Assembly (NCBI GenBank): GCA_016716675.1
Contig: JADJVG010000001.1
Span: 124,001-188,000 of the forward strand
Reading direction: 5' to 3'
Source of the DNA: Hyphomicrobium sp.
GTDB lineage: Bacteria; Pseudomonadota; Alphaproteobacteria; Rhizobiales; Hyphomicrobiaceae
DNA length: 64,000 nucleotides
Shown here: positions 27,450 to 35,038 of the stretch, in pieces
Layout: each line of letters starts with the position of its first letter
Position numbering within the stretch: the stretch's first letter is position 1
Position numbers and translations under genes: made by a program
Notes under the pieces: model-generated
Seen by the model: only the letters and a program-made list of their open reading frames with translations
Database searches by the model: none
What the model was told of the DNA's origin: nothing

Positions 27450-27836
27450 ATGGGCCTGTTAAAATTAGCGGCGATTGTTGCGGTGGGCGTCAGCCTGCTG
27501 CCGTCAGATCGTGAAAAGCAAGAACAGTTGTATGCGCGCGCGGCTAACGCCGCCACATGGACGCTGACGTTCTGTGATCGCAACGCCGAGACCTGCAACA
27601 AAATGCAAACGTTCTGGGCTGAGTTTTCAAAGAAGGCCGAATTTGGGGCCAAGCTCGCCTACGATGTGATGCGGGAAAACGGCGCCACCGGCGACGCAAC
27701 TGAGCGCCTTTCGGCTCCGGCGTCTTTCGAGGCACCAGCCGCCGAACGCCCGATTTACAGGCGCAGCGGCACGCTGACACCCCATGACATGAAACCGGCT
27801 TGGCGCGGCAAAACCGCCAATAAGGACGGCATCTAG
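27450..27836 (+). CDS. DUF5330 family small exported protein
   Basis: A 128-residue protein starting MGLLKLAAIVAVGVSLLPSDREKQEQLYARAANAATWTLTFCDRNAETCNK, which matches the DUF5330 family of Hyphomicrobiales: a short hydrophobic N terminus, a conserved two-cysteine segment (FCDRNAETCNK), then FWAEFSKKAEFGAKLAYDVM. The rest is a variable tail with TPHDMKPAWRG. Function unknown. It is divergent from the peptidoglycan-binding protein and 100 bp upstream of sufE. Confidence 0.85.
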   Translation: MGLLKLAAIVAVGVSLLPSDREKQEQLYARAANAATWTLTFCDRNAETCNKMQTFWAEFSKKAEFGAKLAYDVMRENGATGDATERLSAPASFEAPAAERPIYRRSGTLTPHDMKPAWRGKTANKDGI

Positions 27837-27936
27837 CCCCCTCGCCGCCGCCTAGCCTTGCGAAGTGTGCCAGCAGGCGACTATGTGTCTGCAGTGATGT
27901 TCCACAACCACCAGGGTTGCGGCTCAAGGCTGATGC

Positions 27937-28359
27937 ATGACGCTCGACGCAATCAAATCCGATTTTGCCCTCCTCGACGATTGGGAAGACCGTTACCGCT
28001 ACGTCATCGAGCTGGGCCGGGCGTTGCCACCCTTCCCAGAGCAATTGCGCACCGACGCCAATAAGGTACGCGGTTGCGTCAGCCAGGTGTGGCTGGCAAC
28101 CGAGCCGGCGCCGACTGCGGACGGCGAGCCCGGCATGTCCCTCGAGGGCACCAGCGACGCGATGATCGTGCAAGGACTGATCGCCGTTCTGTTCTCGATG
28201 TACGCGGGCAAATCGCTGTCGCAGATTTTGGCGATCGATGCCCATGCCGTATTCGGCGAACTCGGCCTTAAAGAACATCTGACACCACAACGTTCCAATG
28301 GTCTGGCGTCCATGGTCGAGCGCATCCGTGTCGATGCACGCCGCTTTGCCGGCGGTTAA
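27937..28359 (+). CDS. sufE: SufE family Fe-S assembly protein
   Basis: SufE takes sulfur from the SufS cysteine desulfurase and passes it to the SufBCD scaffold. The 140-residue protein shows the family pattern: IKSDFALLDDWEDRYRYVIELGRALPPFPEQLRTDANKVRGCVSQVWL, with the sulfur-accepting Cys in RGCVSQVW. SDAMIVQGLIAVLFSMYAGKSLSQIL and LKEHLTPQRSNGLASMVERI follow. The remaining suf genes are not in this window, which is common for stand-alone sufE in the order. The end is convergent with the DUF6456 gene, 28 bp away. Confidence 0.93.
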   Translation: MTLDAIKSDFALLDDWEDRYRYVIELGRALPPFPEQLRTDANKVRGCVSQVWLATEPAPTADGEPGMSLEGTSDAMIVQGLIAVLFSMYAGKSLSQILAIDAHAVFGELGLKEHLTPQRSNGLASMVERIRVDARRFAGG

Positions 28360-28387
28360 CCCAGAATCGTTAACTTGGGCTGTTCAT

Positions 28388-29005
28388 TCAGGCGCTGCCG
28401 TTCGCGCCGTCCCCGTCGCCCGCTGACATGGAATCCTCCGGGCTAATCGACGGGCGATAGTCGGTGGCGCCCCAATGTGTGATCGTCGACCGCGAGGATT
28501 GCCGCTCACCGCTCGCTGTCGCGAAGCCGTAGTGACGGGCCAATTGGCGAAGCGCGATCTGCAGCACCACCTTGCCCGACCGCTGCGGCCAGCCGCCGGA
28601 TTTTTCAGCCTGCTCCAGCCCTTTCAGATAGCAGCAGACGTCGATCAACATGCCTGCGAGATCGGGACCAGCCGCCTTGAGTGCGATCCGCACCCGCTCC
28701 TTGGCGGCAATCACGTTGTCGGAGATTTCCACGCCGTGATCGGGGGCACCGCGCCGCCCGCCGCTTTCACTGAACAAATTCGACCAGTTTGCGGTGATGC
28801 GCGGCGTCATCTGCGCGAACCAGAAATCGGCCCGCAAACGCTCACCTGCGTTGATCTCGGCGTCTGACAGCATCGGCCTGCCGTCTTTGTCTTTACGCCG
28901 CGCCAGCCAAGCCAGCGGGCTCTCATCGAGATTGATGGATGGCGCTTGCGGGCGCGCGGCAGCGGCCGCCCCCGTGCGGGAACGCTTTGGCGGTTTTGAA
29001 GACAT
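28388..29005 (-). CDS. DUF6456 domain protein
   Basis: A 205-residue protein with a basic, low-complexity N terminus. The conserved region is SPLAWLARRKDKDGRPMLSDAEINAGERLRADFWFAQMTPRITANWSNL, then AAKERVRIALKAAGPDLAGMLIDVCCYLKGLEQAEKSGGWPQRSGKVVLQIALRQLARHYG. This pattern matches DUF6456, seen throughout Hyphomicrobiales. Helical content and charge suggest a nucleic-acid-binding role, not shown. It lies 27 bp downstream of the DnaA-domain-IV gene on the same strand, so they are probably co-transcribed. Confidence 0.82.
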   Translation of the reverse strand: MSSKPPKRSRTGAAAAARPQAPSINLDESPLAWLARRKDKDGRPMLSDAEINAGERLRADFWFAQMTPRITANWSNLFSESGGRRGAPDHGVEISDNVIAAKERVRIALKAAGPDLAGMLIDVCCYLKGLEQAEKSGGWPQRSGKVVLQIALRQLARHYGFATASGERQSSRSTITHWGATDYRPSISPEDSMSAGDGDGANGSA

Positions 29006-29032
29006 AGGAACTCTGCCTTGTTGGGAGTTGGA

Positions 29033-29428
29033 TTAAACGTAGGCTCTCGGGCGCAGCGCCATCACCGGCACGGCCCATTCGAGCAGCTCGAGAATACGGT
29101 CGAACACCGGATCATCACGGCGGTCTTCAACGATCAGACAGGCATGTGCCACCGTCGTGCGATCGCGGCCGAACAATTGGCCCGCCGCTGTCAACGATAG
29201 CCCGCAGCCGACGTGTGCGAGATACATCGCGACCTGACGCGCCAGCGCAACGCGCGCAACGCCCCGGTTGGCGTGCACGATCTTTTGCGTCTCGACGCCG
29301 AACACTCTGCTGACCGCCAATTCGATAGCGAGACGCATCTGCGCATTTCGGCTTGGTTCGACAGGCGGGAGAAACGGCTCGCATGCAGGCAGTGCATTTC
29401 CAGAAACAAGTGGCGGCATAAAACACAT
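29033..29428 (-). CDS. DnaA domain-IV-only DNA-binding protein
   Basis: A 131-residue protein whose C-terminal two thirds match the DNA-binding domain of DnaA. It has RQVAMYLAHVGCGLSLTAAGQLFGRDRTTVAHACLIVEDRRDD, where GRDRTTVAHA corresponds to the DnaA signature GRDHTTVLHA. No AAA+ domain is present. The first 45 residues are Pro-rich. Such proteins are widespread in Hyphomicrobiales and are presumed to read DnaA boxes or related sites. The Met at 29428 is chosen, and another at 29419 is also possible. It is co-oriented with DUF6456 and divergent from the 122-residue plus-strand gene. Confidence 0.82.
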   Translation of the reverse strand: MCFMPPLVSGNALPACEPFLPPVEPSRNAQMRLAIELAVSRVFGVETQKIVHANRGVARVALARQVAMYLAHVGCGLSLTAAGQLFGRDRTTVAHACLIVEDRRDDPVFDRILELLEWAVPVMALRPRAYV

Positions 29429-29652
29429 CGTGTGACCTGAAACATAAAATACGTAGGCGATAAAATGAGATTGAAACCTGGCGGCGCGTTCGTCGTGATT
29501 GCGAGTGTACGCAAATTCAGCGGTGGCGCCCGTCAAAGCTGGTGGATGTGTGAACGCCGGGGATAAGTCGTTTACTGTGCGGGAACAGACCAGCGCCGCA
29601 CTCGGAAAAAGTTATCCCCGCCCGCAATCGCCACCCGCACAGTCTGCGGGTC

Positions 29653-30021
29653 ATGAAAAAAACCGCTCACATCACCGCAACCCATTCGGACGCATGCTTC
29701 GCCGGCACACCTCGCCGCTTGCCTGCACCCAGCGCAAGACAACCGCTGCGCGACGAGCAACGCCGCGAAGAACTTGCGCGCCTGCTGCCGCTCTGGCCGA
29801 AAGAGGTTGCTGATCTCACTATTGCCGGCCGGCACCATATCATCCGCACGCTCGAGCGCGCGCTGCGTGCCGAGCGCCGCCGCGGCCGGGCAGGCCATTG
29901 GGCTTACGATCTCAGCCGTCACGCAGCACTGCTTGCGACGTGGCGTTCCGAATGTGCGTCCCTCAGCGTCATCGCGAAATCAAGCACCGCGCGTCCGCCC
30001 AACAAAAAGCCCGCCAAGTAG
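29653..30021 (+). CDS. Conserved hypothetical protein, 122 aa
   Basis: No named family recognised, but the pattern is seen in related genomes: RREELARLLPLWPKEVADLTIAGRHHIIRTLERALRAERRRGRAGHWAYDLSRHAALLATWRSE. The core is helical and basic, and the ends are low complexity. It is divergent from the DnaA-domain gene, sharing a 224-bp gap, and its stop codon lies in the loop of its own terminator hairpin. A role with the neighbouring DNA-binding protein is possible but not shown. Confidence 0.7.
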   Translation: MKKTAHITATHSDACFAGTPRRLPAPSARQPLRDEQRREELARLLPLWPKEVADLTIAGRHHIIRTLERALRAERRRGRAGHWAYDLSRHAALLATWRSECASLSVIAKSSTARPPNKKPAK

Positions 30022-30036
30022 CGGGCCTTTCTCTTT
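30009..30036 (+). terminator. Intrinsic terminator of the 122-residue gene
   Basis: GCCCGC (30009-30014) pairs with GCGGGC (30021-30026) around a six-base loop and is followed by a T-rich stretch (CTTTCTCTTT). The TAG stop of the gene overlaps the loop and stem. Confidence 0.75.
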
Positions 30037-30067
30037 CTGATGGCGCGCGTGATGTGCGATCGCTCGC

Positions 30068-30475
30068 TTATTTCTCGCGGCGCATGCCAAGGCCCATCTT
30101 CTTGGCAAGCTGCGAGCGGGCCTGCGCATAGTTCGGCGCGACCATCGGATAATCGTGGGGCAGGCCCCACTTCTCACGATATTCCTCGGGCGACATGTTG
30201 TAGTGCGTACGCAGATGCCGCTTCAAAGATTTGAACTTTTTGCCGTCTTCGAGACAGATGATGTAATCGGGCAGCACCGATTTTTTGACCGCAATCTTGG
30301 GCTTCGATTCTTCCCGCTCGACGGGTGCCGCCCGGCCGGCCGCCCGGCTCAATGCGGCATGCGTTTCGGCGATCAGATTCGGCAACTCGCTCGACGACAC
30401 GGAATTGTTGCTGACGTAAGCGGCGACGATCGAGGCGGTAATGCTCACAAGCTCGGCTGGTCCCGAACTGTCCAT
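30068..30475 (-). CDS. mucR: MucR/Ros family transcriptional regulator
   Basis: A 135-residue zinc-finger regulator that represses exopolysaccharide, motility and cell-cycle-linked genes and usually its own promoter. It has the MucR N-terminal oligomerisation segment (LVSITASIVAAYVSNNSV) and the Ros-type finger DYIICLEDGKKFKSLKRHLRTHYNMSPEEYREKWGLPHDYPMVAPNYAQARSQLAKKMGLG. The second Cys of the finger is replaced by Asp (CLED), as in many rhizobial homologues. AAGGAA precedes the ATG. Two 14-bp direct repeats 15 bp upstream of the start are a likely autoregulatory site. Confidence 0.95.
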   Translation of the reverse strand: MDSSGPAELVSITASIVAAYVSNNSVSSSELPNLIAETHAALSRAAGRAAPVEREESKPKIAVKKSVLPDYIICLEDGKKFKSLKRHLRTHYNMSPEEYREKWGLPHDYPMVAPNYAQARSQLAKKMGLGMRREK

Positions 30476-30905
30476 CGTGAGTTCCTTTTTTGATTGTGCA
30501 AAGCCATGTTTGATTTGGCAAATCAGTGCATGCGTCGGCCCGCGACCAGGATTCGAAAGCCAGACGTACGAATACTTAAATGTACTTGCCCAAACACCCC
30601 ATTTGCTGGATTTGTTGACTGTAGTCTAGACTAGGCGGCCTACGGTTTGTACACATTTAATCGACCGCATCCCATTTAAATTGTCAATATCATGAGATGT
30701 TCGGACCGCGATCATCACTAATTCTTCAACTGACTTCTACTTTTCGCCCGTATATAGGCATTGATGATGTCGATTATGGAATATACGCTATCTATCCCCC
30801 AACACACCTTGCGGTTGTTGCAATCACTCCCCACAACAGGCCTGCCACAACAGCCCCGCCGATAGAACAGCTTAGCGCCGGCCGCGCCCCCACCGAGAGA
30901 CTTCA
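30476..30905. promoter_or_regulatory. AT-rich divergent promoter region, mucR / oligopeptidase B, with direct repeats
   Basis: A 430-bp gene-free gap, much more AT-rich than its surroundings. Close to mucR it has two near-identical 14-mers, TTTGATTGTGCAAA (30489-30502) and TTTGATTTGGCAAA (30509-30522). Their starts are 20 bp apart, about two helical turns, so they would present on the same DNA face. MucR proteins bind T/A-rich targets, so this region is a plausible autoregulatory site. The rest contains T/A-rich tracts (30640-30720) but no gene. Confidence 0.5.
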
Positions 30906-33011
30906 ATGACCCTGACCATTCCTGCCCTGCCCGCTCCAAACGCGGATCGCGCCCCTGTTTCGCTGACGTATCACGGTGTTGCGCTCACCGACGACTATGG
31001 CTGGCTGCGCGCTGCCAATTGGCAGGAGGTCATGCGCAAGCCAGATCTGCTCGACGCGCGCATCCGCACGTATCTCGAAGCCGAGAATGCCTATACCGCG
31101 GCGGCCCTGGCGCCGACGCAAGCGCTGCAGGACACGCTGTTCACGGAAATGAAGGCGCGGCTGAAAGAAGACGATCGTCAGGTGCCGCAGCCACATGGCC
31201 CGTTCGAATACTTCCCGCGCTTCGTCAAGGGCGGCCAATACGCCCAGCTGTGCCGCGTTGCGCTCGGCGGTTCACCCGACGACGCCACCGTTCTGCTCGA
31301 TGGCAATGCGGAAGCTGCCGGCAAATCCTATTGGGACCTCGGCGACGCCACCCACAGCGACGACCACAAGCTGCTCGCCTACGCGACCGACGACAAGGGT
31401 TCCGAGCTCTACACCGTTCGCATTCGCGATCTCGCGACCGGAAAAGACCTTGCCGACGAAATCCCCGACACGCGCGGCGGCCTCGTTTGGGCACGCGACG
31501 GCAAGACGCTGTTCTACGTCAAGGTCGATGACAATCAGCGCCCACAGTTCATCTATCGCCATACGGTCGGCACGCCCGCCAGCGACGACGTGCTCGTCTA
31601 TGCCGAAAGCGACAGCGGCATGTTCGTCGGCCTGTCGCACACCCAGTCGCGGCGCTTCATCACCATCGAAGTCCACGATCATGACACCAGCGAAGTCCAT
31701 ATCATCGACGCTGACCAGCCCAATCGTGCACCGATCTGCATTGCGCCGCGCAGCAAGGGCCATCAGTACGGCATCGAGCATCACGGCGATCGCCTGATCA
31801 TCACCACCAACTCGAAGAACGCGGAAGACTTCCGCATCGTCGAAGCTCTCGTTGCGGCGCCCGGCCAAAACAACTGGCGCGAGATCGTGCCCCATAAGCC
31901 GGGCCGCTTAATCATCGAAGTCTCGGTGTTCGCCAACCACATGGTGCGTCTGGAACGCGAAGACAGCCTGCCGCGCATCGTAATCACGCGGCTTTCCGAC
32001 GGCGAGGAACACAGCATCGCCTTTGACGAGGAGGCTTACGCGCTTGGCCTATCCTCCGGCTACGAATTCGACACGACGCGCATCCGCTTCACCTACTCGT
32101 CGATGACGACGCCAGCGGAAACCAATGACTACGACATGGAGACGCGCACCCGCACTTTGCGTAAGCGCCAGGAAATTCCGAGCGGTCACAACCCCGCCGA
32201 CTACGTGACGCGCCGCCTGTTCGCGCCCGCAGCCGACGGCGAACTGGTGCCCGTCACGCTGCTCTACAAAAAGACGACACCGCTCGACGGCTCGGCGCCG
32301 CTGTTCCTCTACGGCTACGGCGCTTACGGCATCGCCATGCCGGCTGCGTTTTCAACCGGCCGCCTGTCGCTCGTCGACCGCGGCTTCATCTACGCCATCG
32401 CGCACATCCGCGGCGGCAAGGACAAGGGCTATCGCTGGTACACGACCGGCAAACTAAAGAGCAAGACCAATACGTTCACAGACTTCATTGCGGCTGGCGA
32501 ACACCTCGTCGCGCAGGGCCTGACAACGCGCGGCAATATCGTCGCCAATGGCGGCTCGGCAGGCGGCATGCTGATGGGCGCGGTTGCCAATATGGCCCCC
32601 AGCCTGTTCCTCGCCATCATCGCCGACGTGCCGTTTGTCGATGTGCTGAACACCATGCTCGACAAGGATCTGCCGCTGACGCCGCCCGAATGGCCGGAGT
32701 GGGGCAACCCGATCGAGAGCGCCGACGACTTCCAGACCATCAAGAGCTACTCGCCCTACGACAACGTTGCGGCAAAAGCCTATCCGCATATCTTAGCACT
32801 CGCCGGGTTGACCGACCCGCGCGTGACGTACTGGGAACCGGCGAAGTGGATCGCCAAGCTGCGCCGCATGAATACCAGCAACAATCTGGTGCTGCTCAAA
32901 ACCAACATGGGTGCTGGCCACGGCGGTGCTTCCGGCCGCTTTGACAGCTTGAAGGACACGGCCCTCAATTATGCCTTCGCGTTAACCGTCGCAGGCAAGG
33001 CCGGCGCCTGA
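30906..33011 (+). CDS. ptrB: Oligopeptidase B-like S9 serine peptidase
   Basis: A 701-residue prolyl-oligopeptidase-family peptidase of the PtrB (protease II) type, which cleaves short peptides after basic residues in the cytosol. The N-terminal seven-bladed propeller covers about residues 1-420 (YFPRFVKGGQYAQLCR, YRHTVGTPASDDVLVYAE). The alpha/beta-hydrolase domain has LFLYGYGAYGIAMPAAFS, IAHIRGGKDKGYRWY, nucleophile Ser551 in NGGSAGGMLMG, Asp in ALAGLTDPRVTYWEPAKW and His in GAGHGGASGRFD. No signal peptide. It is monocistronic, with no close partner. Confidence 0.93.
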   Translation: MTLTIPALPAPNADRAPVSLTYHGVALTDDYGWLRAANWQEVMRKPDLLDARIRTYLEAENAYTAAALAPTQALQDTLFTEMKARLKEDDRQVPQPHGPFEYFPRFVKGGQYAQLCRVALGGSPDDATVLLDGNAEAAGKSYWDLGDATHSDDHKLLAYATDDKGSELYTVRIRDLATGKDLADEIPDTRGGLVWARDGKTLFYVKVDDNQRPQFIYRHTVGTPASDDVLVYAESDSGMFVGLSHTQSRRFITIEVHDHDTSEVHIIDADQPNRAPICIAPRSKGHQYGIEHHGDRLIITTNSKNAEDFRIVEALVAAPGQNNWREIVPHKPGRLIIEVSVFANHMVRLEREDSLPRIVITRLSDGEEHSIAFDEEAYALGLSSGYEFDTTRIRFTYSSMTTPAETNDYDMETRTRTLRKRQEIPSGHNPADYVTRRLFAPAADGELVPVTLLYKKTTPLDGSAPLFLYGYGAYGIAMPAAFSTGRLSLVDRGFIYAIAHIRGGKDKGYRWYTTGKLKSKTNTFTDFIAAGEHLVAQGLTTRGNIVANGGSAGGMLMGAVANMAPSLFLAIIADVPFVDVLNTMLDKDLPLTPPEWPEWGNPIESADDFQTIKSYSPYDNVAAKAYPHILALAGLTDPRVTYWEPAKWIAKLRRMNTSNNLVLLKTNMGAGHGGASGRFDSLKDTALNYAFALTVAGKAGA

Positions 33012-33068
33012 CGCTCAGCAACCGCATCCCAACCAGCCGCAAAGTGACATGGCCCGGCCGCGTCGCCT

Positions 33069-33092
33069 GTTGGCTGGTTGGCTGGTTGGCTG
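33069..33092. repeat. Three perfect tandem copies of GTTGGCTG
   Basis: Three exact 8-bp units occur in the 246-bp gap between oligopeptidase B and the TadG-like gene. An 8-bp change does not keep frame, but the tract is non-coding. Part of the tract can pair with CAACCAGCC at 33027-33037. No gene seen in the gap. Confidence 0.7.
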
Positions 33093-33257
33093 CGAGCCAG
33101 CGAATATTCGGCCAATCGCTACAGCATTTGTTGACGAAGATGCAAGGAACGTGGCTCGCAACCGATTGTTGTCAGCGCCACAGGCGGGATACGGGCAAAC
33201 TCTATAAAATTGCAACAAAAAGCATAACAATCGCGAAATTCAGCGGCACTAGCCTGG

Positions 33258-34844
33258 ATGATCATGCTGCATCATTCGTCCCGGATATCGCTCGTGCGCT
33301 TGCTATCACAACTCTTCAGGTCGTTTGCGCGCCACGAGAGCGGCAGCATTGCAATGATGTTTGGCCTGATGACGTTCCTGCTATTTGCAGTAATCGGCGC
33401 GGCCGTCGACTACGGCAAGTGGCATAACGCCCATCTCAAGGTCGAAGCGATCACGGACCGCGCTCTGCTTGCTGCGGGACGCCACCTTCAGACCGAACCG
33501 GGCGACGGCAGCGGCGCGCTTGCGGTTGCCAATACGTATTTCAACGAGGCGATCGGAAACGGCATTTACGTCACCGATGCAGTCGCCGAATTCAAATTAG
33601 CCACCGAAGGTATGGGCATCGAGGCCACCGTCACCGGTCTCGTCAAAACGCCGTTCCTCAGCCTCATCAACATTCAAGATCTGGCGATCTTTGCGAATTC
33701 GAAGGTCGAGTTCAATACCGCAGTGGGCGGTTCCAGCGCGATCGAGGTTGCGCTCATGTTGGACGTCACCGGATCGATGTGTGGCGATGGCATCGGGCCG
33801 TGTACCACCTCCGTCAAGATGGACGCCCTCAAAACCGCGTCCAAGGATCTTGTCTCCGTGTTGGTGCGCGACGGGCAAAGCGCGCGCGTCGCGCTCATTC
33901 CATTTTCAACGCGCGTTCGCGTCGGCGAAAAGGATTCTTCCGCGGCAGAAACCCTGATGACTAAGCTCACCGGCATGGACCCCGTTTGGTCCGGCTGGTT
34001 CGTCTGGTGCAACCTCTCCAGCAGCGTTTCCGGCGGCAGCGAAACCGCCGTCACCTATACGTGCGGCAGCACCTATGTCGTCAACGAGAAAGACTGGACC
34101 ATCAATCCATGCGTATCCGACCGCAATGGTCCTGAGGAATTTACCGATGTCCCGCCCGGGCCGGGCGCGTGGTTGAACGCGCACGATGGCCATCGCCATC
34201 CGATCAGCCAGGATAGCCTCGACACCCCCTACACAAGTTGGACTGGCACTTCAGAAGCAGACCCATCGAGTACCTGGAACTACGCGCCACTCGGTCAGGA
34301 CTGCGGTGACACGCTCGCCGCCAACATCATGCTGCCGCTGACAAGCGATGTGACCGCCATCAACGCCCGCATCGACGCGCTCGACGCCTATGGCTCAACC
34401 GGCGGCGCACTCGGGACGGCTTGGGCGTGGTATGCACTTTCACCCAATTGGTCTGGCATTTTCGAAGGCGCTAGCGCGCCAGCGTCCTATTCCGAATTGA
34501 CGGCCACAACTTCAAACGGCGCGCCGAAGCTGCGTAAAATTGCGGTTCTCATGACCGACGGCGACTACAACACCTATCGCGCCTGGAAAGGCTATGATCC
34601 GCAAACCGTCTCAGACAACGCCAAGGCCATCTGCACCAACATGAAGGCGAAGGGCATCGAGGTTTTCACCGTCGGCTTTGACCTCGATAAACTTCCCTCG
34701 AGCGCAAAAGCCATGGCCATCGATACCCTTCAGTCGTGCGGCACCGACATCGAGCATTTCTACAATTCGCTCGACGCCGACCAGCTAAAAACCGCGTTCC
34801 GCGACATCGCCATGAAGCTCTCTGTGTTGTATCTGGCGAAGTAA
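33258..34844 (+). CDS. TadG-like pilus/envelope protein with von Willebrand A domain
   Basis: A 528-residue protein of the TadE/TadG class. A membrane segment (MMFGLMTFLLFAVIGAAVDYGKW, about residues 33-56) gives the typical pseudopilin-like start, with AHLKVEAITDRALLAAGR following. The VWA domain starts at VEVALMLDVTGSMCGDG, where D-x-T-G-S is the metal-binding MIDAS motif. It then has LVPFSTRVR-like, a large insertion rich in Trp, Gly and Cys, and KLRKIAVLMTDGDYNTYR. It ends at FRDIAMKLSVLYLAK. No other tad genes are near. TadG proteins stabilise Flp pili or the envelope. Two terminators follow. Confidence 0.83.
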   Translation: MIMLHHSSRISLVRLLSQLFRSFARHESGSIAMMFGLMTFLLFAVIGAAVDYGKWHNAHLKVEAITDRALLAAGRHLQTEPGDGSGALAVANTYFNEAIGNGIYVTDAVAEFKLATEGMGIEATVTGLVKTPFLSLINIQDLAIFANSKVEFNTAVGGSSAIEVALMLDVTGSMCGDGIGPCTTSVKMDALKTASKDLVSVLVRDGQSARVALIPFSTRVRVGEKDSSAAETLMTKLTGMDPVWSGWFVWCNLSSSVSGGSETAVTYTCGSTYVVNEKDWTINPCVSDRNGPEEFTDVPPGPGAWLNAHDGHRHPISQDSLDTPYTSWTGTSEADPSSTWNYAPLGQDCGDTLAANIMLPLTSDVTAINARIDALDAYGSTGGALGTAWAWYALSPNWSGIFEGASAPASYSELTATTSNGAPKLRKIAVLMTDGDYNTYRAWKGYDPQTVSDNAKAICTNMKAKGIEVFTVGFDLDKLPSSAKAMAIDTLQSCGTDIEHFYNSLDADQLKTAFRDIAMKLSVLYLAK

Positions 34845-34914
34845 ACCACCACTCACTTTACTGGCGCCTTCCGACTCTCCTTCGTCGAGCCGGCCGGAAG
34901 GCGCGCAAAACAAT

Positions 34915-34938
34915 GGCCCCTGCGAGGGGCCTTCTTTT
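34915..34938 (+). terminator. Intrinsic terminator of the TadG-like gene
   Basis: GGCCCC (34915-34920) and GGGGCC (34926-34931) form a hairpin with loop TGCGA, followed by TTCTTTTATT. A longer stem GCGCCTTCCG/CGGAAGGCGC lies just before (34864-34903). Confidence 0.75.
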
Positions 34939-34990
34939 ATTCTGATCGTGTTTCAGTCTTACCTCTGTCGCGCCAGTCTGAAGGCGCCAC

Positions 34991-35020
34991 AAACAAAAAG
35001 GGCCCCGCGAGGGGCCCTTC
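34991..35020 (-). terminator. Intrinsic terminator of the minus-strand membrane protein gene
   Basis: AAGGGCCCC (34999-35007) pairs with GGGGCCCTT around GCGA. On the minus strand the hairpin is followed by a T run (TTTTTGTTT), which fits a terminator for the gene ending at 35039. The stem core matches the plus-strand terminator 80 bp away. Confidence 0.7.
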
Positions 35021-35038
35021 CGTTTCTAAGAGGCAGCG

